This document shows, piece by piece, positions 51,723 to 63,988 of a stretch of DNA of 64,000 nt. The translations under genes were made by a program, and so were the position numbers. The stretch is from Pagrus major (taxonomy: Eukaryota; Chordata; Actinopteri; Spariformes; Sparidae), in NCBI RefSeq assembly GCF_040436345.1, contig NC_133237.1:19597749-19661748 (forward strand), given 5' to 3'. Numbering within the stretch: the first letter of the stretch is position 1; each line of letters starts with the position of its first letter. The notes below the pieces were generated by a model. That model saw only the letters and a program-made list of their open reading frames with translations, was not told the origin of the DNA and did no database searches.

Positions 51723-51781
51723 GCCTCTGGATGAACTTCAATCAAGCCGATGCTCCGCTTCATTAAAGTTCATCCAGAGGC
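51723..51781. other. 59-nt inverted repeat / stem-loop
   Basis: The arm GCCTCTGGATGAACTTCAAT (51723-51742) pairs with 51762-51781 at 19 of 20 positions. An inner AAGC/GCTT stem then closes a 9-base loop (51748-51756). The result is a stem of about 24 base pairs with two mismatches, the size of a short microRNA precursor stem. No known family was recognised. Confidence 0.55.
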
Positions 51782-54700
51782 AATCCACTCACATGTACAC
51801 TCACGTAAAAGTAGTAACATTTCAGAGTAGTTTTATTTTGTCTCTCACGCAGAACTCATTCACAGGCAAACATCCGTACAGATGCAGCAGCCGCTCTCCA
51901 TCAGTCAGCTCACAGCACAGATGTACTTTTTCCCCTGCAGAGTTTGAATGTCATGACAGGCTCGTTGTAAACAGTTCCTCAGTCTGCTTCATCATCATGC
52001 TAATTATCAGTTGGATTTCTCTCTTACTGCTTTTAGAGTGATTGTAAAAGATCTTAAGGCAGAAACTGTCAGTGCTTTTTCAGCCAAGATTGATTTACTG
52101 CCTCTCTGATCCTGCCGATCTGATGCCTCCACCTTTGACTCAACACTTTTATGTGATTATGATTGCTTCTCTGCTTCTGTGCAACTTTTAATGACTTGCA
52201 GGAAAAGCCGAAATCATGCAAGAGTAGAGTCTCTCACTTGGAAAAACATTCCCTCCATCATCATGACGGCACAGAGCATCCACTTATATGATCTCTGAAT
52301 GTTATATTAAGCCCTTCAGCATTCAATAATAAAAAACAGGCAACCAGTACGTCTATCCAAATTGAGTGCAGTAGTATTAAACTTATTCTCATTCTTATTT
52401 AATTTCCAGATTCATGAATTTTAATTAGGAAGATTTCAAAACTCTGTGTGCCAATGTTTATTTTTGCAGCAATTTCGGGTGAGCAACATCATGCAACTCT
52501 GCTGCAGAGTGATATGTAGATGGATGGTGGTATGTAATGGAAACAGGAATTAGAGTGTCTGGTTTATGAATTGCTTTGCTATGATTTGTTTTGTCATACT
52601 TTGTGTCTGTCTGTTTGCCATATGCAGTTGTGCCTAGAGGCCAAGTTTTAAAAACTGTTTTGCTCCAGTGCTGCTACGAGCTTTCTCGCCATGCAAAGGA
52701 ATGAATGTCGAATAAGAGACTAACTTGAGTTTATTAGTGCAACCATTTAAACTGGGGACATGTCAGGTTTGTCCCAATCACTTTTTCAAAAAAATGCTTA
52801 AAAATTAAATTAAAAATGTTCTGAAAAAAATAACTTACAACAAGACAGATTAACTCACAAATGAGAACAAATGTTTTGCTCTCCATCAGTAGTTCCAGTT
52901 GAATTAACGTAATATTAAGTATCCATATCGTAATTATTTTCTCTGACCACAATGATCTCTGTGTTACATTGCCTTAAATTTCAAATGTCGAAGATGGTTT
53001 AAAAAATGTTTTTTCATCCGAGCTTTTATGTCCGCACCACTTATAAATATTAGAAACTATTATTTATTATTATCATTATTGTTTTTCTCTGCAAAAGTGG
53101 CAAGATGTCAGATTTAATTCAGGAAAAAAATAATAATGTTGCTTCTGGATCAACCTCGCACTTGTTAACTCAAACTGTCTCTAGTCAGAGAGGTTTATAT
53201 GATTTGTTAACAGAATTTTGCATTTAACAGCGAGGCAAAGTCGGGAAGAGAAGGTGGCAAGAAAAATGGGGAAAGGCTACGTGCACTTCTTGTCTGAGGA
53301 TGCCACATTTTGTACATTTTACATCAACAGAAATCCTCAACAAAAACTAAAAGACTAAAGCCTGTCAGAAAACAGAGTTTGAAGCCGTCCTCACGGCGGA
53401 CAATGAAGTGCGGCAGCGTGTAGAAAGATTTAAAAATAAACACCTTTATTGTGAAAATTGGACAATGCAGCCAATAATTAATTGGGATGAGATGGAGTTT
53501 CTGGCACAATGAGCTCTATAGTCAACAGCTTCTTTTAAAGCAAAGCCATCAAATAATAAAATACATTCTGTTGAATTCATAATAAAGCCAGACACATTCT
53601 TTCAACAACAATCGGAGTGAAGCATCAGAGCGCTATGAGAGGAATGACTGGGACCTCTGAGCGTGTTCTGCTGGAGCTGATGTTCCTCTGACTGTCCTTA
53701 TTCGAGGGTCATTGCCACAGTGCCCTCTCCCTCTGTTCTGCCAGCAGCATCCTCAGGCTTCACTGATGCCCCTCTGAGCCTCCACCTTGTCCCACACACA
53801 CTGCACAGACCAAACTAATCTGCCCACACAGTAGCCGGCCAGACATCTGTCCATGATAACCCCCTGGACCGTCAGATGTGGGTTAAACCGTGACTGCTGT
53901 GGAGTTAGCAGACCCAACATCAAACCAACAAATTCTTGTCATAAAAGGTCACCAGAATCCACCCGTGAATTCACGATATGAGCAGAGATAACTACTCAAA
54001 CAGCGCTGTGTGGAAGACCGCTTAAAAAAGCAGAGGGGTTTTCTCATATTGTGGTTCTCCTCTACTCTGAAGGCGCCGGATAAGCTCCTTTGTTAGGCAC
54101 TCAGAGATATTCAAGTCACCAAAAAAAATCCAGCGGAGCTAAAAATGGATTTCTCCTCGACACTTTCTGGTTGTCTTCTTTGTCTTTTTTTCTGTCTGAG
54201 CTGCAACTTTGTTCAAAAGACTCCCTGACGTGATTAAAAAACGAGCATGCCAAGAGTGACTTTGCATCAAGTTCACCCACACAGAAGGTTATCAGAGCTG
54301 TACATCAGATCCATTTCATAGACTAATCTCTACCAGATTGTATGTGCCGGGTATTTACACAGACGCACAAACACAGACATGAAACTTACTTGCAGAGTGA
54401 TCAATGCATGCGGCCATGAAACACAAATAAACTATAAATTCCAAAGGGTTGAGTAGACAGTACACCCCAATTGGGCCTCTGGCTCCTAAAACGTGTAGCG
54501 AAAAGACATAAAGGAATTCAAATCAGAAAATGGACAAAAATAGAAACTCAACATTCTTTTCTTTTGCGTGGTCAAACCAAACTTAAACTTCGGCCTGTGA
54601 GAGAATCTTGAGACGGGGAAGTCTTTGCGGAGATGGATGAATGAGCTATTCTTCTTCCTTTTGCAGGGGGGAGGCGGGCTTTGAAGGAGCATTTTCTCCC

Positions 54701-57700
54701 ACTGTATTCGTGGGAAACTAAAAATTCCCTCATTAACAGTGTCCGAAGGGAAGAAACGCAATGGCAAACCGGTACCATATGTTACAGGATGAATCTCTGA
54801 GGCAGGAGCAGCCTCTCTGTGTGCATCTGTGCCTTTTTATGCAGCTTCACAGCGAGAAACACATCATGAAAATACTGTTTTTAGAGGTCAACAAATGAAA
54901 GACTTTATCATCACTTCATCATCACTTAAAGTCACTTTCAAATCAAGAAATACAAAAAAAAAAAACAAGCGCATGAAGACAAGAAACAAGCAGCAAAGTA
55001 AAGTGATGAAGCAGCATACTCACTCTACTCCTTCTCTCCCAGATGCCAGGTACTGTGTCCTTTGTCTCTCAACCTGAGGCCCCTCATCTCTGTCTCTGCC
55101 TCCTCGTCTCACTTAGCTTCCTTTACATACCCCTTAACCTGCGCTGACATCAAACAGCCCTGACCTAAAATCAACAACGGCATCCCGACAAACAAAAAAC
55201 TCAAAACAAAACGCACATCTCGGCGGCCGCTCTCTGGTGAAGAGCTTCAGTGTGTGTGCTTAACCAAGTGTGAGCTCTTCCTGAAAGGGAGAGGAATGCG
55301 GGAGGCAGAGCATCTTGCCTCTCTCCCTGTGGTACTCACAATGGTCCTCACTTACCCCCTTATCCCCCTCCAAACTGGGTCATGGTTGGGGGCTGGGATG
55401 GGTGTGTGTTTGTATGGGTGGTGCTGATGAGGATGAGGAGGAGGTGGTGGGTTTTTAATACCCCTCGGAGGGCAGTGGGGAGGGGAAGTCTGACAGTGAT
55501 AGGGTGAGACGGGAAGAACATGGTTTTGGTGAAAGATACTCAACTCATTGACTTTGTGAGACCTCTGGCCACAGGAGAGGAGCACAAGACAGCGGGGCTT
55601 TTAGAAAATGGTCAGGGTAGTGGCCTTTGTGCTTTTATAACACCGTTAAAGTGCATCTTAGATGACGGATTTGAAGGTGCTACATGGAGCCCTTGAGACC
55701 AGGACAACCTAAATAAATAACCTGAAGCACTTTCTTTTCATTTCAAAGTAAGTGAGCTCGGCTTTGTTTGTAGAACAAGATTTTAGTGGAAACAAACTGC
55801 TGATAAAAGCATCGCTGAGATTAAAAAGAAGGAGTTGTTCGATCAGCACATACTAAGGTAAGGTTTCTAACATGTTTTCCCTTTGAAACCCCTTGTAGCA
55901 TGAAGCAAAGGGGTTTATGGGAATAGTCTTTTTAATTCCAAGTACAGTAAATACAAGTTGTAACCAGATTGGTCTTATTACAAATGTATTTCTATGGATG
56001 GCAGGCTGGCTTTCTTGCAAGACCCACCCTACACCACCTCTGATTGGTTGCCTTCTTGCTTGCATTGCATTGTTGCATTCCTGCTCCTCTCAGGGTCACT
56101 GATCCTCCAGAACAGTTCTTTGCTGCCAGAGTGTCTCTGGGCTAGGTAGAGTGGACAGGCCGTGCCGCTGGTCCGCTAACTCGCCCAGAGACACCACAGC
56201 TACGACAACTGAAGAGGTCAGTGTGTTTACCGGGGAAACTACAGCCCACACACTGCTGTGTCGGATCTGCCGCTGGCTGTTTGTTTGACAAACCAACAGT
56301 GAGAAAAACACAGACACAACCCATTGACACCAGACACCACCGGACATATAACAGCTAATTCTTGTCTCTTTTGTGGTGTGACTACACAGTAAAATCTCTG
56401 TCAGAAACAAGGCGCCTATCAGCCAAAAAGCCACCAACAAGGGCTGGCTGTTGCCAACTGTGTGGGGCAGACTGCAGAAACTACTAGTACAGACGCTCAC
56501 CAACAACCCGACATTGGCAGACTGCCAACCATCAGCCTGGTGTGGCATGTTTGCATAGTGACTCTTCTTCAATTATAAAATCCTAAGAACAAATCTCGGT
56601 CACAACTCTTAAGTATAAATTAAATCAACAGAATCAACTGTTTATGTAAAAGATTAGATAATATCTTGATACTGGCTTTTTTTTTACTTAATTTTCAGCC
56701 TTTTGCCTAAAGCCACAGTATCAGTCGGGTTATTCTTACAGTGTGGTTTGGACTGCTGGCAATGAGTTTCACTCCAAGTCCAATGTGTCAAAGTATAACA
56801 AATAATTGATGCCCAACATGCTGCCTGTTATGGATGCCAGTGGATTTGGGTCTCTAAAAGAAGGGCAATGAAAAATCTAATAACACTGGCTCATCAAGAA
56901 AGTTTTCAGCCAAGTCATTAAAAGGACAGTGTGAACTCTCCGAGATAAAAGTTGGGAAACATCCAAATAATCACTGACCCTGGCCACTGAACATTTTATG
57001 TCCACCACATATATACTGCAGTTTCTGCTCGCAGAAATATGGACACTTGGTCATAATCCTCCCCATCACTTTCAGCCTCTGCATGCCCTTCTCACTCCAT
57101 CACTCTGCTCGCTCCCTAATGCCCTCGCATGTATAGAGTCATAATCATGCAACGCAGCGAACAATAAGAGATGTTCGTTTGATATTGTCCAAATCCACTC
57201 ACCAGCGCTGGTTGCTCAAATTAGCACTGCACGCTATCTTAGCTTCTTTTCTTATCTGTGTCTTCTGAGCGGACCAACAGCTATCTCCAAATTTCACAGA
57301 TCATGTGCTGAGAAATCAAAGGGGGCACAAATCCTCTTTAAAATTCACATCATGTCGCTCAAAGTCCGGAGCTTCTGTTAAATGTTTTTCTTTAATGTAC
57401 AGCTATGGTAATTTCCCCATTTTTCCCCCTAAATGTGAAGTTGATAAGTGGGGGAATGCTTTAGTTTTTTGGGAGGGGGGGACGTGTCATCTTGGTAATA
57501 ACCATGAATAATTTGACATCCTCGTCTCCTTTTGATGTGAGGGGTTTTATGGAGCACTTTCTTAAGTCGTGTTGATTTTCATAGAAAACTGCACAAGATA
57601 TGATGATGATGTTTAGTCAAAACCATCACAGAGAACCTGTGGAAAACCAAAGTTGTTTTGGTCTTGCGAGCACACACACTCACAGTTAGAGGAGGACTGA

Positions 57701-57986
57701 TGGCAGCTTTTCACAGTTAATCAGAGTATTTCCCTATGCGGCTTTGAGTGACAGCAGAGTAAAAAAGTCCCCAGTTCAGCTGTGGGTACCCCCGTGTTCA
57801 AACTCTGACTTGTGATTAATACTCACTAAATCGCTTTGTAAGTCACTTTTTTATTTGCGTGTTTATGTCGAGCTCATCTTTGCAGACTCAGCCAGCACAC
57901 GGGGAGAGATGATTTATTGCTTTCTCTTCTTGCTGACGTAAAGAGGAACAACTCTCTGTTTCTGTCACTGTTTGTTACGAGCACAA

Positions 57987-58058
57987 GGTGGTGTAGCTCA
58001 GTCGTAGAGCATTTGACTGCAGATCAAAAGGTCCCCAATTCAATGCCAGGTACCCCCT
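57987..58058 (+). pseudogene. tRNA-Cys pseudogene with decayed T stem
   Basis: It keeps the full 72-nt length, D arm and GCA anticodon (TTTGACTGCAGATCAAA). The acceptor stem has a change at position 3 (GGTGG), and only two of the five T-stem pairs remain (CCCAA against CCAGG). No T run follows. Probably not functional. Confidence 0.8.
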
Positions 58059-60198
58059 CTGGATGAATGCTGATAGAGCAAAACTAAAGCCAAAATTGAC
58101 AGTATTTTATAACACTGACTTGAAGAGTTTTCAGCAGCAGATGCTTGTTGGATTCACAGCCAAACCACCTCCCTAATGTCTCCCAAATCCATACTACAGT
58201 CTCATTCAGGGGGGTTTATAATATGTTGTTTGAAAAAGTGACAAAATGACTTAGAAAATGAGACATTATGCAAACTAAATGGATTAATTTTTGAGTGTGC
58301 TGTTAATGAATAGTATTCTCTCAAAGGGCAATGTACAAAGGAAATGGAGAGGGTTGCTCACAGCTGGAAGAAGAAGATGGTTCTCAAACAATTACAAGAT
58401 TTTGGAGACAAAAATGATGAAATTGTTAAATCTTAGGAAAGAAATTTTGCTTTTGTGTTTGTGAAGTGCAACATAATTGTACAACTGCCTGCAACTTCCA
58501 GTAAAAAGCGATGTTTCCATGCCTCGAGACAGCCAATCACCAGCACTATTAGATCTTGGCACAACAAGCATGCTGCATGCTTATTGGCTCACTGACGCTG
58601 ATAAGATTAACTCCTTGGGCATTGAAATTTGATATCGAATGACGAGACATTTTTCCATACTCGATAGAACTGAGGCAATTTGGTTGGTGTCATAAAATGT
58701 TTGAAGTTCAATACCCAGTCCTACTCATTTGAAGATGTAACTAAATAATGGATTAACTAATAACGTGTGATGTTACTCGTTACAGCAGAAAAGTAATCTG
58801 AGTGCTCTAACATGTTACTTTATAGTGAAAACCCCAACACTGGAGCTAACTGGTATATTATGCTCTCTGAGGATAATGTCCCATTAATAAAAAAACACAA
58901 AAAACACTTTCAGTGAGTACAAATTTAGTCTGTAAATCTGAGCTTCCATCTATAAAACTCATCGTTTATACACCCGGACTACATGAAACAAAATGAGTGC
59001 ACAAAGGCATGATCCATCACTTAGATTACATAAAGAATATATATAAAAACATACTTATAAAGTGCTGTTTGACACCATCAGGGTTCATGTCATATAATGC
59101 AGCATGGAGACCTCGGCCTTTCATTTCACACACTCCTCCACAGCACAAGAACAACAGTTGAACTGCTCGACATTTGAACCCACTTATCATCACAGGCGTC
59201 TTGTAAATCTTCTGCCTGAAAAATGTGATTCAAAAGCGCATCTTAGCAGCAAATATGTCATAAAACATGCTGCTCATAGATGGATTGCGGAGATTGGGGT
59301 TGCTTAACTCCCATAATCCTTCAGCCTGTCTGCATAAACCAAACTAATTTGGCTCATTTGACAGTTTATCCTCCATGTAAACATCCAAGCGGAGGCTTGA
59401 GTGACAGATTCGTCAGACGTCTTCTTGTCATTGGTTCCACTCGAGCCATTACAGCTGTTTCTCTATTTGCGGTTGTAGCCTGACGGGATGCTATTAATGT
59501 GCATTAAGCCTGAGGCGACAGTGTCATCCGAAAATGGGGATTTCATGGAAAGGTTCGGGTACATAGCGCATCTTTAAATATGACAACACAGTATATTCGT
59601 CCTCATCAACAAGTGAAGTCAGGAATTTTCCACCAGAAAGTTTTGCTTGAGTGGCAGCTTCCTGACAGTAAACTTTCCTCAAGACTTCAACTAGTAAAAC
59701 TTTATAAATACAACCAAAATACCTCAATGAGCAAAGTGATTCTTGATGTGCACCTCTAGTAGCTAACGTGGTGCAGAAGAAGTACACGGTTCTGAAAGGG
59801 GTCACACGTCCTACCGGTTTTAATGTTTAGTCAAACACTAGCCGAACCTCTTGACCCTGTCTGCATATTTCATACACAGAGTCACAGGAGCAGCTTTCTC
59901 AGAGACAGTTTGGGATAAACTGTACAAAGGAAACAAATCAGCTTTTTGTTCAAGCTAACCCCCAGAGAATGAGTGTTGAGCATCATTCAAGTTCACAAAC
60001 AACCCTCTGAATTAACTAACTAAAGAGCTGTTTCAAGATATTACATTCGAGTTGTTTATGAAGTCAGACAAAGACACATATCATATCGGCCCACTGCCCA
60101 ACATGGAGAGAGCGACCAGAAAGCGAGAGGCTTTTCTTGTGTTTGGTTTGGAATCCGCTGGAATGAATGTTTGGATACCATTTAGTCTCATCAACTCC

Positions 60199-60270
60199 AC
60201 TGTTATAAGTCATTGGCCGAGTATTTGACAGCAGGTCAGGAGTTCTTCTGTTCAGCTCTGGCTGCCTCCA
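60199..60270 (+). pseudogene. Strongly diverged tRNA-Cys pseudogene
   Basis: The stretch aligns without gaps over 72 positions to the tRNA-Cys copies: TTATAAGTC for TATAGCTC, TATTTGACAGCAGGTCAGGA over the anticodon arm, and CTGTTCAGCTCTGGCTGCC at the 3' end. The anticodon GCA survives, but the invariant U33 is A and most of the acceptor stem is lost. Confidence 0.75.
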
Positions 60271-61401
60271 CTGTCTCTCTTGTCTGCACAGTGATATTTG
60301 AATATGTGAATATTTTAGTTTCAGTTCATCCAAAACCAAAGCGCGAGCAGACGCAGCAGAGTCAGTGAGAGAGCACGGCAGGTCGGCAGGTTCGTTCACT
60401 GAGCGACACAAAACAACTTGATTAAAACTGAAGGGTGGATAATATGAGCTAATAATGTTCCTTCAGCTCAAGTCAGCCTATAGGTGACTTTGTATTCGTC
60501 ATTTCATGCCATTTATGATCAGGGGGTGTGGAAGATTTTGCTGAAATTCTTGAAAAAACATTTGAAAGTATGGCTACTATATGTTAGTGGCGTCTCAAAT
60601 AAATGCATAAAATACAGAAGGATTATTTCAGGGAAAACTTGGGATACAAATAAACTCATCAAGCAGTCAGGCAGTAGTAGGCAGGTTTGAATGCTAGGTT
60701 AACATCATTAATTTAGCAACCCTACTGTAGTGTCCCTTTTTAAGTGGAACAAATAAAAACAAAGTATCAAACAATTAGTCTTTTGTAATCATTGATACTT
60801 CAAGTTAATTGGCATTCTAAGAATAACAATAATTCTGGTAAGTAAAAAAGATTGCAGTGTTCCTTTAAGTCTCCTTTACCTGAAGCTGCTTTTAGTCACA
60901 CATCATTTCAAAAGTGCTCTTAAATGTAATGAGCCTGAAGAAAATGAGTCAGTAATATTAATTCTGTGTGAAACTTTTATAGACCATTAAAGACGTTTTT
61001 CTGTCTCATTGCCGAAGTATCTGCTCAGACTGTTGCTTCGATACAAAACCACTTCAGCCGATCAATATTGATGCAAAGTGCTCACCGCGGCTTAAACATT
61101 ATGTTTCCGATCATTGTATTTAGCACCCTGTAATCGCAGCCACTGACTAGAGAGGAGGAATGTATTAGTGCAGTTACCTGCAGTGTTGTGTGTGGTGTCT
61201 AGTGTTTGGTGTCTGGCTGGAGCGGAAACCTGTGGACTCTCAGGACTCACTAGTAAACTGTTTGACACCTGATGTTACATAATGTTCTGTGTTGTATGCC
61301 AGCGGTTCTCAATCTTAATGTCAGGGCTCAGATTCCTGCTGAGAATAAAACATCACTAGCATGAAATAAACTGCAAAACAAGACCAATGAACAGTTTTCA
61401 C

Positions 61402-61437
61402 GGGGGGCATCCAGACTGCAGTCTACCACTGAGCTAT
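61402..61437 (-). pseudogene. tRNA-Cys relic with internal deletion
   Basis: On the minus strand it reads CATAGCTCAGTGGTAGA, then CTGCAGTC, then TGGATGCCCCCC. The D arm and acceptor 3' end are kept, while about half of the tRNA (anticodon stem, variable loop, most of the T arm) is missing. Confidence 0.7.
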
Positions 61438-62093
61438 GACACATTGTCTTGATCCCGTGATGTCTCGATAATATAGAGGACGATATATGACTAGACACAT
61501 GGATCGCTGGTTGGATAGATAAAGAGTCTAAATATAGCATACCATAAACAGTGCACGCTATAAATAGCGTTGCCACTAATGAACAAACCGACCGACCAAT
61601 CATGCGGCTTATGGATATCCCCCAGCTGAGAATCTATGAACACACAGCGGAGAGAAACACCCGACACTTTTATCTGTTGACTCAGGCCTTCGGTAATAAG
61701 TCTAATAAATCCAGCTCCCCTAGAAAATATGCTGCAGGACATTTTTACAAGCCCATCCTTGTACTCCCATCGTCACAAATAATAATTAATAAACAAATTC
61801 AGTTCATGTATTCCTATCTCATACACTCAAGTGTTTAAACACCTTGTTTTGCCCTTAAAAGTCCTTGGGGATATTAGTCCCATGCTGATTTTTGGCTGTA
61901 ATTAGCATAGAGCTAATTAATTAACAGGGGGTGACTATAGCATCCACAAGGACACGTTCACTATCAAACACACTGCTGTGCTTGCGAGGGATGGTGATTC
62001 CTCCTTGACTCAGTAACTGTTTTATTTGAGTGTGTGCGTGTGTGTGAAAAACGAGAGGTAACAGATGACAAACATAATAAGAGCTCTACATGA

Positions 62094-62165
62094 GGGGGTA
62101 TAGCTCAGTGGTAGAGCGTTTGACTGCAGATCAACAGGTCCCCAGTTCAACTCTGGGTGCCCCCT
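62094..62165 (+). tRNA. tRNA-Cys (GCA), array copy 1
   Basis: A complete 72-nt cloverleaf. The acceptor is GGGGGTA/TGCCCCC with T73, the D stem GCTC/GAGC, the anticodon arm TTTGA-CTGCAGA-TCAAC (one mismatch, T27 against C43) and the T arm CCCAG-TTCAACT-CTGGG. A and B boxes are intact. Unlike the copy at 7192, no TTTT terminator occurs in the next 100 bases, so its expression is less certain. Confidence 0.88.
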
Positions 62166-62927
62166 CTAATCTACCTTATGAGGCAGTTGATTGTACAAAC
62201 CAACAGGCTTTAGACTGTTAGACACATTCAACCAGTCTGTGTCTGATTAGGAACAACTGTCAGCTATGACAAACGCTGGTGCATCCTCAAAGGTTTAGCT
62301 TACGTGCTCCTGTAGCGTCTGTTATCTCAGAACAGCGGAGAAATTATTGAAAAGATCATATCACTCTTCTCTCAGCTGGCTTCGGGAAGAGTTTCATTAG
62401 TCAACGAGCTCCGCTGGTATCGCAGTCTCCCGCTGTTGATCTGATGCCAAGCTTTTTTCATCCTTTTCCAAACTTTTTTCAAAGGGCGACTTTGAAAAAC
62501 CAATCAGTGTCCTGCTAGCAGCTACAGTATTGGTTTAAGATTTATCGACCAGCGAGATAAGTGACTGTTTCTAGACAACAATAGCGGCTCCTCAAGACGT
62601 CAGCACAGATGCTGCTATAGCATCACTTATATCCGAACTGGAGAGTATATTCCATTGAAAAAAGAGCAAGAACAGCGCTGAATGCATTTCTCAATAGAAA
62701 AGACGTTTTCACTCTTCTTCAAACAGGCTCTTCTGGCAGCACTTGTTGACTGATTGGTTGGTCCTTGACAGATGAAGTAGACAAATGTTTCATCCATTCA
62801 CCTGCCAAGTATTTTGTGTCCTTTTCCAAACTGTTTCGAAAGTACGACTTCCAAGATTGTTCTCTGTAACAAACCATCTGGAGGGTCTGTAGGTGAGATC
62901 CAGCATTCAACAGAGCTAACATGAAAC

Positions 62928-62999
62928 GGGGGTATAGCTCAGTGGTAGAGCGTTTGACTGCAGATCAACAGGTCCCCAGTTCGACTCTGGGTGCCCCCT
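62928..62999 (+). tRNA. tRNA-Cys (GCA), array copy 2
   Basis: Identical to copy 1 except for TTCGACT in the T loop. All stems form, apart from the same 27:43 mismatch. It is followed by TTTGTTT rather than a clean T run, a weak Pol III stop. Confidence 0.9.
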
Positions 63000-63422
63000 T
63001 TGTTTATACCCAATACAAACAGTCCTCTGAGCATATGTTACCTGGCTTTGCTGAATGCTGTAGCAAGTGAAAGGCTTACAAGCTACAATAACAGCTTCCT
63101 TAGATGCTGCTATACCATCAGTTTTATCATAACAAGAGTATTTCTCAGTTGAAAGGAGAGCGAACAACAACACTGAAGCCTCTTCTCAACTCTTCTCCCG
63201 AGTGCCTTGGGTAAGAGTTTGATTTACTAATGGGCTCCGCTGGAAGCGCTCTCATACTGTTGTTCTGATTTTTTTGTCCTTTTCCAGTTTTCAAAGGACG
63301 ACTTCCCTGATGGTTCTGTGTAATGAACCTTCTGGCACGTCAGCTTACTCATTTGGGGGACTGTGGGTGAAATTCAGCATTCAACAGAGCTAAGATGACA
63401 AAAGAGTGGATCCTATGTGTGA

Positions 63423-63494
63423 GGGGGTGTAGCTCAGCAGGAGAGTGTATGACTGCAAATCGCCAGGTTACAAGTTCAACTCTAGGCGCCCCCT
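63423..63494 (+). pseudogene. tRNA-Cys pseudogene, array copy 3
   Basis: Full 72-nt length with intact acceptor ends, but the anticodon stem is broken (TATGA against TCGCC), the D loop is altered (AGCAGGA) and the T stem is changed (TTCAACTCTAGG). The GCA anticodon remains. No T-run terminator follows. Confidence 0.75.
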
Positions 63495-63988
63495 CTAATT
63501 GACATATTCTGTTACAAGCTTTATTCTGAGCATGTGTTGTAGCAAACAAAGGACAAGCTTCCACTATGTGAGAAGCTAGCAAAGTTGGAGCTTTAACTTC
63601 ATAATACAGAAGCAACTGTTCATTAAAAAAAAGCAGGGGCAGCTTTCCAAGAGGTCACCTTAGATTAGCGGATAGCAGAGTCTATTTGAAAGAATAGCAT
63701 TGAAGGCTTTTCTCTATTCTCCCAACTGGCTTTGCTAAGATTTTGATTGATCAACGGGCTCTGCTGGTAGCTTTCTCCAACTGTTGGTCTGATCGGTTGA
63801 AGTTAGCCCATGATAGACAGATTTTTCCTCCAAATATCTGCCAAGTATTTTTTTGTCCTTTTCTGATCAGTTTCCAAAGGATGAGTTCCCAGATGGTTCT
63901 GTGTAACAATCCATCTGGCCCGTCAAGTTACTTGTGAGGGTTTGTGGGCAAAATTCAGCATTCAACAGAGCTAAGAAGTCAGATGGGT

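Larger units (their letters stand above)
46506..57986. other. Non-coding region upstream of gjc1
   Basis: No coding exon is supported in 11.5 kb. It presumably holds the gjc1 promoter and leader exons. Contents recognised are a hAT-type fragment (48155-48245), an 11-bp minisatellite (49385-49417), a CA tract (50061-50115) and a 59-nt hairpin (51723-51781). The 158-codon frame at 56096-56572 is unsupported. The rest shows nothing I can name. Confidence 0.5.
58059..62093. other. Region between tRNA-Cys copies
   Basis: Non-coding sequence with two tRNA-Cys relics (60199-60270 and 61402-61437). A CAGCGGTTCTCAATC motif at 61301-61315 resembles one hAT terminus, without a partner. No protein-coding gene is supported. 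Confidence 0.6.

Noticed and set aside
56096-56572. 158-codon minus-strand ORF
   Set aside because: No recognisable domain or splice context; hydrophobic and Ser/Val-rich in a way typical of chance frames. Parts resemble dispersed fish repeat sequence. Not called as a gene.
60064-60411. 115-codon minus-strand ORF containing WRQPELNRRTPDLLSNTRP
   Set aside because: That segment is the antisense translation of the tRNA-Cys pseudogene at 60199-60270.
61301-61315. hAT terminus-like CAGCGGTTCTCAATC
   Set aside because: No inverted partner or target duplication found nearby; a single 15-base match is too weak to call an element.
62916-63173. 85-codon minus-strand ORF with [20 protein letters not shown]
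   Set aside because: Antisense translation of the intact tRNA-Cys at 62928-62999, a common false protein prediction.
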